5,050 nucleotides of DNA from positions 1 through 5,050 of the forward strand of contig CANQKL010000128.1 in the NCBI GenBank assembly GCA_947624455.1. Direction: 5' to 3'. Below are positions 1 to 5,050 of the stretch, piece by piece (position 1 is the stretch's first letter; the number at the start of each line of letters is the position of its first letter). Below the pieces are notes generated by a model. It saw only the letters and a list, made by a program, of their open reading frames with translations, was not told the DNA's origin and did no database searches. The DNA is from an uncultured Clostridia bacterium. Lineage in GTDB: Bacteria > Bacillota > Clostridia > UMGS1883. The position numbers were made by a program, and so were the translations under genes.

Positions 1-18
1 AGTTCCCTTTCGAGCTTT

Positions 19-35
19 CCCCATAGTGCATGGGG
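19..35 (+). other. Possible small stem-loop in the tail of an upstream unit
   Basis: CCCCAT (19-24) and ATGGGG (30-35) form a perfect 6-bp stem around a 5-nt loop, followed by TTTGT. The T tract is too short for a good intrinsic terminator by itself. In the third + frame, bases 3-26 read FPFELSP then TAG (24-26), so this could be the last few codons of an upstream gene that stops inside the stem. Eight codons are too few to identify a gene. The stem may be chance or an accessory 3'-end hairpin ahead of the stronger terminator at 49-80. Confidence 0.25.
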
Positions 36-48
36 TTTGTCAGCGCTC

Positions 49-80
49 AAAATCCGCCTCGGCGGATTTTTTCTTTATTT
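49..80 (+). terminator. Rho-independent terminator of the upstream unit
   Basis: AAAATCCGCC (49-58) is the exact reverse complement of GGCGGATTTT (61-70). This folds as a 9-bp stem, AAAATCCGC with GCGGATTTT, closed by a CTCG tetraloop (58-61). The stem has a GC-rich top and is followed by a T-rich tract (67-80, TTTTTTCTTTATTT). This is a textbook intrinsic terminator on the + strand. It lies upstream of the promoter at 93-121, so it ends transcription from whatever gene lies left of the window and isolates the QueG-like/uvrBA unit. The opposite strand has only four T after the stem, so minus-strand termination would be weak. Confidence 0.85.
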
Positions 81-92
81 TCTCTATATATG

Positions 93-121
93 TTGCAATT
101 AAACCAATAATGTGGTATAAT
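93..121 (+). promoter_or_regulatory. Sigma-A type promoter with extended -10
   Basis: A perfect -10 box TATAAT (116-121) is preceded by TGG (113-115), giving the TGn extended -10 element. The -35 box TTGCAA (93-98) matches 4 of 6 consensus bases and is spaced by the optimal 17 nt. Transcription should start near 127-129, giving a leader of about 25 nt to the ATG at 154. A short inverted repeat, GTTC-AAG-GAAC (126-136), covers the predicted start site. This is the only strong promoter seen in the window, and it may drive the downstream uvr genes as well. Confidence 0.85.
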
Positions 122-153
122 ATAAGTTCAAGGAACAAAGGGAGGGACAAGTC

Positions 154-819
154 ATGGACGAAAATATTGCGGAAAAAATCAGACGGCTGCTGAAAGAGGA
201 GCTGATTTCTGAGATAGGCTTTTCCCAAAATCCAGACACGCCCTTTGAGGGGCTGGAATACGCCGTCAGTCTTGTAGTCCGACTGTCGGATACGGTGGTG
301 GACGAAATATGCGGCCAGCCCACTAAGACCTATTTCCACCATTACAGGACGGTGAACGCCTACATCGACCGGGCGGCGGAAAAGCTGGCGCTGCTGCTTA
401 ACGCGGAAGGCTGCCGGGCGGCGGCGATCCCCGCCAGCCAGTCCGTAGGCGAGTACGCCGGTCGGTTCAGCCACAAGAAATGCGCTGTCAGGGCCGGCCT
501 TGGCAGCATAGGAAAAAGCGCCCTGTTCCTGTCATATAATTTTGGGCCGAGGGTGCGGCTGGGGACGGTTTTCACCGACGCCCCTCTGCCCGTAACCGAC
601 TGGGAGTACCGAGATCAGTGCGGCGGCTGCAATATTTGCGCTGAGAGCTGCGGGGCCGCGGCTATCCGGGGCGTGAATTATGTCCCCGGCATGGAGCGGC
701 ATGAGATCTTCGACGCCAGGGCTTGCAGCGAATATATGAAAAAGGAATTTCAAAGCATAGGCCGGGGAGCCGTCTGCGGCGTGTGCATGAGAGTGTGTCC
801 GCTGGGGATTAGGAATTAG
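154..819 (+). CDS. QueG-like double [4Fe-4S] cluster protein (short epoxyqueuosine reductase paralogue)
   Basis: This is a 221-residue soluble protein with no signal peptide or membrane segment. Start ATG 154 is set by GGAGGG (141-146) with 7-nt spacing. The C-terminal part has a ferredoxin-like pair of motifs: C156-x2-C159-x2-C162-x3-C166, then C191, then C208-x2-C211-x3-C215-P, eight cysteines in all, enough for two [4Fe-4S] clusters. The middle carries AGLGSIGKSA (114-123) and LGTVFTDAPLP (136-146), and later FDARACSEYM; all correspond to segments of QueG, the cobalamin- and Fe-S-dependent enzyme of the last queuosine step. Against QueG (usually over 300 residues) the protein is short. The VDxAPxxER stretch with the catalytic aspartate, normally just before AGLG, is replaced by FSHKKCAVR (105-113), and C166 is followed by G instead of the usual P. 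It is probably a paralogue of unknown substrate, often annotated as epoxyqueuosine reductase; queuosine synthesis should not be assumed. No other queuosine gene is visible. The last residues, IRN and stop, lie inside a TTAGGAW repeat. Confidence 0.85.
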   Translation: MDENIAEKIRRLLKEELISEIGFSQNPDTPFEGLEYAVSLVVRLSDTVVDEICGQPTKTYFHHYRTVNAYIDRAAEKLALLLNAEGCRAAAIPASQSVGEYAGRFSHKKCAVRAGLGSIGKSALFLSYNFGPRVRLGTVFTDAPLPVTDWEYRDQCGGCNICAESCGAAAIRGVNYVPGMERHEIFDARACSEYMKKEFQSIGRGAVCGVCMRVCPLGIRN

Positions 820-880
820 GATTTAGGAATATTTATGTGGTGATTACATTATTTGTCGTTGATGTTGCGATATTCCTAAT
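808..880. repeat. Small repeat element bounded by inverted TTAGGAAT copies, spanning the gene end and uvrB leader
   Basis: ATTAGGAAT (808-816) is the exact reverse complement of ATTCCTAAT (872-880), and TTAGGAATAT (823-832) is the exact reverse complement of ATATTCCTAA (870-879). The 3' copy can therefore pair with the first or third of the tandem heptamers, making mutually exclusive stem-loops. The enclosed AT-rich 37 nt (833-869) has no ORF of note and no tRNA or riboswitch features. A stem near the end followed by only TTTT and a run of A is not a good terminator. The layout suggests a miniature repeat element or its remnant rather than a regulator, but mobility is inferred; no target-site duplication was recognised. 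It fills most of the 85-bp gap before uvrB. Confidence 0.5.
809..829 (+). repeat. Three tandem TTAGGAW heptamers
   Basis: TTAGGAA (809-815), TTAGGAT (816-822) and TTAGGAA (823-829) follow one another without gaps, differing only at the last base. The first two copies cover the final codons of the QueG-like gene: ATT AGG AAT encodes IRN, and the stop TAG (817-819) lies in the second copy. The repeat therefore supplies the end of the protein. Confidence 0.8.
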
Positions 881-892
881 TTTAAAAAAATC

Positions 893-901
893 GGATGTGA
901 T
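893..901 (+). promoter_or_regulatory. Ribosome binding site of uvrB
   Basis: GGATGTGAT (893-901) matches the extended anti-Shine-Dalgarno complement GGAGGTGAT with one mismatch, and ends 3 nt before the ATG at 905. It fixes the uvrB start, which also agrees with the conserved N-terminus (F-x-L-x-S-x-Y-x-P-x-G-D-Q-P). Confidence 0.7.
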
Positions 902-904
902 AAA

Positions 905-2851
905 ATGGATTTTAAATTGGTTTCCGACTATAAACCGACCGGCGATCAGCCCCAGGCCATCGAAAGCCTGGTCAAGGGCCTCAAAAACGGCTACGCCGCT
1001 CAAACTCTGCTGGGCGTCACCGGCAGCGGCAAGACCTTTACCGTGGCGAACGTTATTGAACAGTATAAAAAGCCCACTTTGGTTCTGGCGCACAACAAGA
1101 CTTTGGCGGCTCAGCTGTGCAGCGAGCTGAAGGAATTTTTCCCCAACAACGCGGTGGAGTATTTCGTGAGCTTCTATGACTATTACCAGCCAGAGGCATA
1201 TATCGCCGCCAGCGACACCTATATCGAAAAGGACGCTCAAACTAACGAGGAGATAGATAAGCTCCGCCACAGCGCCACCAGCGCCCTCTTCGAGCGGAGG
1301 GACGTGATAGTCGTGGCCTCGGTGAGCTGCATTTACGGCCTCGGCGACCCAAACGATTACAGGGATATGCTGCTGTCCCTGCGGCCGGGCATGGTGAAAG
1401 ACCGGGACGAGGTCATCGCCCGTCTCATCGAGATGCAGTATCAGCGCAACGACATCAACTTCGTCCGCGGCAAGTTCCGCGTCCACGGCGACGTGCTGGA
1501 GATAATCCCCGCCAACACCGAAAAAAACGCTATCCGTGTGGAGTTTTTCGGGGACGAGATAGATCGTATAACAGAGATCGACTCCCTCACCGGCGAAATT
1601 TTGGGGACGAGGAGCCATGTGGCGATCTTCCCCGCCTCACACTACGTCACCACCAACGACAAGCTTGAGGCCGCTATTTACGGTATACAGTGCGAGCTGG
1701 AGGAGAGGCTTCGTGAGCTGAGGGCCAACAACAAGCTGGTGGAGGCTCAGCGTCTTGAGGAGCGTACCAATTACGACATAGAGATGATGAGGGAGGTGGG
1801 CTATTGCAGCGGTATCGAGAACTACAGCCGCCACATCAGCGGCCGCCCCGCCGGCAGCGCCCCCTATACTCTATTGGACTACTTTCCCAAGGATTTCCTG
1901 CTGGTGGTGGACGAGAGCCACGTAACAATACCCCAGCTTCGGGCCATGTACAACGGCGACCGCAGCCGCAAGCAAAATCTGGTGGACTACGGCTTTCGCC
2001 TGCCCTCCGCGCTGGACAACCGGCCCCTGAACTTCGAGGAGTTCAATCAGCGGCTCAATCAGGCCATTTATGTCAGCGCCACTCCGGCTGAGTATGAGCG
2101 GGGCCTGTCCAAAAACATTGCCCAGCAGGTGATAAGGCCCACGGGACTGCTGGATCCCGAGATAATCGTCCGTCCGGTAAAGGGCCAGATAGACGACCTT
2201 CTGGGGGAGATATACACCCGGGCCGACCGAAAGGAGCGGGTGCTGGTTACGACGCTCACCAAAAAAATGGCCGAGGATCTCACGGATTACCTTCGAACCA
2301 TGGGGGTAAAGGTAAAGTATATGCACTCCGACGTGGAGACGCTGGAGCGAATGGAGATAGTTCGGGATCTGCGCTTGGGCGTGTTCGATGTGCTGGTGGG
2401 CATAAATCTTTTGCGGGAGGGCCTTGACCTGCCGGAGGTATCGCTGGTGGCGATCCTGGACGCGGACAAGGAGGGCTTCCTGCGCAGCGAGACTTCGCTG
2501 ATACAGACCATTGGCCGCGCCGCCCGCAACGTCAACGGCCGGGTCATAATGTACGCCGACGCCGAGACCGATTCGATGAAACGGGCCATCGGCGAGACAA
2601 ACCGCCGCCGTGAAATTCAGGATAAGTATAACAAGGATCACGGCATCACTCCCCAGGGTATCAAAAAGGCGGTCGGCGACGTTATCGCCGCCGTCAAGCC
2701 TGGAGAGGAAAAGGAAGAAAAGGCTGACGTCGCCTACGTCATTGCCAAACTCACGAACGAGATGCAGCAGGCCGCTCAGGAGCTGCGCTTTGAGGACGCG
2801 GCCAAGCTTCGCGACAAGATAAAAAGATTAAAAGGTGAAAATAAAGGGTGA
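905..2851 (+). CDS. uvrB: UvrABC system protein B (excinuclease subunit UvrB)
   Basis: UvrB is the damage-verifying, helicase-fold ATPase of nucleotide excision repair: UvrA loads it on DNA, and it then recruits UvrC for incision. The protein is 648 residues, close to the usual 650-670. Visible in order are: the N-terminal signature with GDQP (13-16); Walker A GVTGSGKT (37-44, K43); the beta-hairpin region with FYDYYQPEAY (90-99) and DTYIEKD (104-110), whose aromatic residues insert between DNA strands; the UvrA-contacting domain 2 including FVRGKFRVHGD (186-196); the DESH Walker B motif (336-339); motif V GINLLREGLDLPE (499-511); motif VI QTIGRAARN (534-542, arginines 538 and 541); and a C-terminal UVR domain (about 608-643, ending FEDAAKLRDKIKRLK) that binds UvrC. 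No key residue is missing. uvrA follows after 6 nt, so the two form an operon. No LexA box or strong promoter is seen just upstream; transcription probably comes from 93-121. Confidence 0.98.
   Translation: MDFKLVSDYKPTGDQPQAIESLVKGLKNGYAAQTLLGVTGSGKTFTVANVIEQYKKPTLVLAHNKTLAAQLCSELKEFFPNNAVEYFVSFYDYYQPEAYIAASDTYIEKDAQTNEEIDKLRHSATSALFERRDVIVVASVSCIYGLGDPNDYRDMLLSLRPGMVKDRDEVIARLIEMQYQRNDINFVRGKFRVHGDVLEIIPANTEKNAIRVEFFGDEIDRITEIDSLTGEILGTRSHVAIFPASHYVTTNDKLEAAIYGIQCELEERLRELRANNKLVEAQRLEERTNYDIEMMREVGYCSGIENYSRHISGRPAGSAPYTLLDYFPKDFLLVVDESHVTIPQLRAMYNGDRSRKQNLVDYGFRLPSALDNRPLNFEEFNQRLNQAIYVSATPAEYERGLSKNIAQQVIRPTGLLDPEIIVRPVKGQIDDLLGEIYTRADRKERVLVTTLTKKMAEDLTDYLRTMGVKVKYMHSDVETLERMEIVRDLRLGVFDVLVGINLLREGLDLPEVSLVAILDADKEGFLRSETSLIQTIGRAARNVNGRVIMYADAETDSMKRAIGETNRRREIQDKYNKDHGITPQGIKKAVGDVIAAVKPGEEKEEKADVAYVIAKLTNEMQQAAQELRFEDAAKLRDKIKRLKGENKG
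2843..2851 (+). promoter_or_regulatory. Ribosome binding site of uvrA, overlapping the uvrB stop
   Basis: AAAGGGTGA (2843-2851) resembles AAGGAGGTGA with one base deleted, and lies 6 nt before the GTG at 2858. Its last three bases are the uvrB stop codon TGA, so ribosomes ending uvrB sit on the uvrA initiation region, which indicates translational coupling. The placement supports GTG 2858 as the start; the first in-frame ATG is codon 65, well inside the conserved protein. Confidence 0.7.
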
Positions 2852-2857
2852 AAACAA

Positions 2858-5050
2858 GTGAAGGAAAATAAGCTCATTATCAAAGGCGCAAAGGAAAATA
2901 ATCTTAAAAACGTAAGCCTGGAAATACCCCGTGACAAGCTGGTGGTATTTACCGGCGTCAGCGGCAGCGGCAAGACCTCTTTGGCCTTTGACACCATTTA
3001 CGCCGAGGGACAGCGGCGGTATGTGGAGTCGCTGTCCGCCTATGCCCGGATGTTTCTGGGCCAGATGGAGAAGCCCGACGTGGAATATATCGGCGGCCTA
3101 AGCCCGGCCATCAGCATCGACCAAAAGACCACCAATAAAAATCCCCGATCCACAGTGGGTACGGTGACGGAGATATACGATTATCTGCGCCTGCTTTTCG
3201 CCCGGGTCGGCATACCCCACTGTCCCAAGTGCGGCAGAGAGATAAAGCAGCAGTCAGTGGATCAGATAGTGGATCAGATACTTTCCCTTGACGAGGGGAG
3301 CCGCCTCCACATTCTTGCGCCGGTAGTCAGGGCAAAAAAGGGCGAACACGTCAAAATTTTTGAGGACGCGAAAAAGAGCGGCTACGTTCGGGTGAGGGTC
3401 GATGGCCACCTCTACGAGCTTACGGAGGAAATAGCCCTTGAAAAGAATAAGAAGCACAATATCGAGATAGTCATTGACCGCCTTGTGGTCCGCCCTGACA
3501 TACGAAAGCGTCTGACCGATTCCCTGGAGCTGGCCCTCCATTTGAGCGAAGGAACGGTAATTGTCCTGAACGGCGAGGAGGAGCTGACCTTTTCCCAAAA
3601 TTACGCCTGCCCGGACTGCGGCATCAGCATAGACGAGCTGTCGCCGCGAACCTTTTCTTTTAACAGCCCCTTTGGCGCCTGCCCCCAGTGCGGCGGCATT
3701 GGCAGCCTCAAGCGAGTGGATCCGGAGCTGGTCATCATCAGCGACGAGCTGTCCGTGCTGGAGGGAGCTTTCGCCGTCAGCGGCTGGCGGGCGGCGGACA
3801 AGGAGGACAGCGTCGCCAATGTCTACTATAAGGCCATGGCAAAAAAATACAATTTCCGGCTGGACGTGCCGATAAAAACCTTGCCCAAAGAGGTAATCAA
3901 CCTCTTCCTCTTCGGCACCAAGGGAGAGCCGTTAGATCTGGAATTTTATCGTAACGGCAAGCTCCACCGTCAGCGCGCCCCCTTTGAGGGACTGGTGAAC
4001 AACCTCCAGCGCAGGTATAACCAGACTGACAGCGAATGGGCCAAAATGGACATAGAACCCCTTATGCGTGAGAGCGAATGTCATGTCTGTCACGGCAAGC
4101 GGCTGAGAAAGGAAAGCCTTGCCGTCACCGTGGGCGGCAAAAACATTGACGAGGTATGCTCCATGGACGTGGTTCAGGAGTTGAAATTCTTTCAGGGTCT
4201 TAAGTTCGGGAAAAACGACGCCATCATCGCCGAACAGATATTAAAGGAGATAAACGCCAGGCTGGGCTTCCTCAAAAACGTGGGGCTGGACTATCTGACC
4301 CTTTCCCGCAGCGCCGGCACCCTTTCTGGCGGCGAGGCCCAGCGCATACGGCTGGCGACCCAGATAGGTTCGGGTCTTGTGGGGGTTTTGTATATTCTTG
4401 ACGAACCCAGCATCGGCCTTCACCAGAGGGACAACAACAAGCTCCTGAACGCGCTTAAAAACCTCCGCGACCTGGGGAATACTCTCATAGTGGTCGAACA
4501 CGACGAGGACACCATGTACGCCGCCGACTACATTGTGGACGTCGGCCCCGGAGCCGGTATTCACGGGGGAGAGATAGTGGCCGCTGGCAGCGTGGAGGAT
4601 ATAAAGAACGCTCCGGCATCCCTGACCGGCGACTACCTCAGCGGGAGAAAGCGCATTGAGATTCCCGCGGCGCGGCGGCCCCTGACCGACCGTTGGCTCA
4701 CGGTCAGAGGCGCGGCGGAAAACAATCTGAAAAACCTCGACGTGAGCATACCTTTGGGGCAGTTCGTCTGCGTCACAGGCGTCAGCGGCAGCGGCAAAAG
4801 CTCGCTAATCAACGAGGTGATATGCAAACGCCTGAGCCGGGACCTTAACCACAGTCACGTCACTCCCGGCAAACACTCCGCCATGGAGGGAATTGAAAAT
4901 CTGGACAAGGTCGTCAATATAGATCAGTCGCCCATAGGACGCACCCCTCGATCCAATCCCGCCACCTACACCGGGGTTTTCGGGGATATAAGGGAGCTTT
5001 TTGCGGCAACCAACGAGGCCAAGGCCCTGGGCTATGGTTCGGGCAGATTC
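2858..5050 (+). CDS. uvrA: UvrABC system protein A (excinuclease ABC subunit UvrA), 3' end outside window
   Basis: UvrA is the dimeric ABC-type ATPase that finds helix-distorting lesions and delivers UvrB. The GTG start gives KENKLIIKGAKENNLKN, the canonical UvrA N-terminus, and the frame stays open for 731 codons to the window edge; about 210 residues of a usual 940-950 are missing. Seen in order: Walker A of the first ATPase GVSGSGKTS (33-41); YVESLSAYARMFLGQMEKPD (55-74); CPKCG (C122, C125), which probably pairs with CHVC (C408, C411) as one zinc site; a second zinc site C251-x2-C254-x20-C275-x2-C278 flanking SPRTFSFN; ABC signature LSGGE (489-493); Walker B ILDEPSIGLH (513-522); H-loop H548 in VVEHDED; second Walker A GVSGSGKSS (641-649); and SNPATYTGVFGDIR near the edge. 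The third zinc module, second signature and second Walker B lie beyond the window. No frameshift or stop was found on reading the whole frame. It is coupled to uvrB. Confidence 0.98.
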   Translation, partial: MKENKLIIKGAKENNLKNVSLEIPRDKLVVFTGVSGSGKTSLAFDTIYAEGQRRYVESLSAYARMFLGQMEKPDVEYIGGLSPAISIDQKTTNKNPRSTVGTVTEIYDYLRLLFARVGIPHCPKCGREIKQQSVDQIVDQILSLDEGSRLHILAPVVRAKKGEHVKIFEDAKKSGYVRVRVDGHLYELTEEIALEKNKKHNIEIVIDRLVVRPDIRKRLTDSLELALHLSEGTVIVLNGEEELTFSQNYACPDCGISIDELSPRTFSFNSPFGACPQCGGIGSLKRVDPELVIISDELSVLEGAFAVSGWRAADKEDSVANVYYKAMAKKYNFRLDVPIKTLPKEVINLFLFGTKGEPLDLEFYRNGKLHRQRAPFEGLVNNLQRRYNQTDSEWAKMDIEPLMRESECHVCHGKRLRKESLAVTVGGKNIDEVCSMDVVQELKFFQGLKFGKNDAIIAEQILKEINARLGFLKNVGLDYLTLSRSAGTLSGGEAQRIRLATQIGSGLVGVLYILDEPSIGLHQRDNNKLLNALKNLRDLGNTLIVVEHDEDTMYAADYIVDVGPGAGIHGGEIVAAGSVEDIKNAPASLTGDYLSGRKRIEIPAARRPLTDRWLTVRGAAENNLKNLDVSIPLGQFVCVTGVSGSGKSSLINEVICKRLSRDLNHSHVTPGKHSAMEGIENLDKVVNIDQSPIGRTPRSNPATYTGVFGDIRELFAATNEAKALGYGSGRF
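3257..3280 (+). repeat. Perfect 12-nt tandem duplication inside uvrA
   Basis: GTGGATCAGATA occurs twice without a gap (3257-3268 and 3269-3280), encoding VDQIVDQI at about residues 134-141 of UvrA, just after the first CPxCG pair. The UvrA family commonly has a similar x-V-x-Q-I-V-D-x-I helix here, so the residues are probably normal in number and the DNA identity may be coincidental or a recent slippage or conversion event. Confidence 0.6.

Noticed and set aside
1..31. Possible minus-strand start ATG at 31 (MHYGESSKGN...) running off the left edge
   Set aside because: There is no Shine-Dalgarno site upstream, the ATG lies in a stem-loop, and only ten codons are visible.
40..474. Minus-strand open frame of 144 codons over the terminator, promoter and QueG-like gene start
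   Set aside because: It would read through the terminator stem and promoter and is explained by the conserved + strand gene.
809..829. CRISPR or telomere-like array
   Set aside because: Three 7-nt units with no spacers are far too short and simple for CRISPR, and there is no context for a linear replicon end.
822..887. Candidate uvrB promoters, e.g. TTTAGG (822-827) with TACATT (845-850), or TTGATG (859-864) with TTTAAA (881-886)
   Set aside because: Boxes match only about half to two thirds of consensus in AT-rich DNA. The second would leave almost no leader before the ribosome site. Not supported over read-through.
870..890. Intrinsic terminator between the QueG-like gene and uvrB
   Set aside because: The stem is AT-rich with a loop of 37 nt or more, followed by only four T and then a run of A; it is not a credible terminator.
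833..1618. Minus-strand open frame of 261 codons opposite uvrB
   Set aside because: It lies wholly over the start of uvrB and its leader, the translation matches no recognisable family, and it mirrors the codon pattern of uvrB. It is a shadow frame.
1871..2641. Minus-strand open frame of 256 codons opposite uvrB
   Set aside because: It is antisense to the conserved helicase motifs of uvrB, with no supporting ribosome site or recognisable domain.
2858..5050. Possible disruption of uvrA
   Set aside because: Reading the frame codon by codon to the window edge shows no stop or shift, and all expected motifs appear in order. It is cut only by the window.

Overview
The window holds a nucleotide-excision-repair locus, uvrB followed by uvrA. 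Ahead of it lies a small iron-sulfur protein gene related to the epoxyqueuosine reductase (QueG) family. All three genes are on the + strand. The uvrB-then-uvrA order with a 6-nt gap, the strong Shine-Dalgarno sites, the frequent ATA and AGG codons in moderately GC-rich genes, and the AT-rich intergenic DNA point to an anaerobic Firmicute, probably class Clostridia (an Oscillospirales-like lineage). That placement is inferred from protein style and layout; no taxonomic marker gene is present.

Layout. Bases 1-80 hold the end of an upstream transcription unit: a possible small stem-loop (19-35) and a convincing rho-independent terminator (49-80). A strong sigma-A type promoter with an extended -10 (93-121) starts a new unit. 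The first gene (154-819) encodes a 221-residue protein with two [4Fe-4S] ferredoxin-type motifs and the AGLGxIGK segment of the QueG family, but without the VDxAPxxER stretch of true QueG. Its stop codon lies inside three perfect tandem copies of TTAGGAW (809-829). A single inverted copy of the repeat lies about 40 bases further on, so 808-880 looks like a small repeat element between this gene and uvrB. uvrB (905-2851) is complete, with all helicase motifs and the C-terminal UVR domain. uvrA starts with GTG at 2858 and runs in frame to the window edge (731 codons, about three quarters of a usual UvrA).

Function. UvrA (dimeric ABC ATPase, damage sensor) loads UvrB (helicase-fold ATPase, damage verifier) on damaged DNA, and UvrC (not seen here) then cuts on both sides. 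uvrB and uvrA are almost certainly co-translated, because the uvrA Shine-Dalgarno site overlaps the uvrB stop. No LexA-type GAAC-N4-GTTC box was seen ahead of uvrB or the first gene, and no convincing promoter lies directly ahead of uvrB. Read-through from the promoter at 93-121 is therefore the simplest model. No wholly new system is evident. The points most worth a second look are the heptamer repeat element and the QueG-like paralogue.
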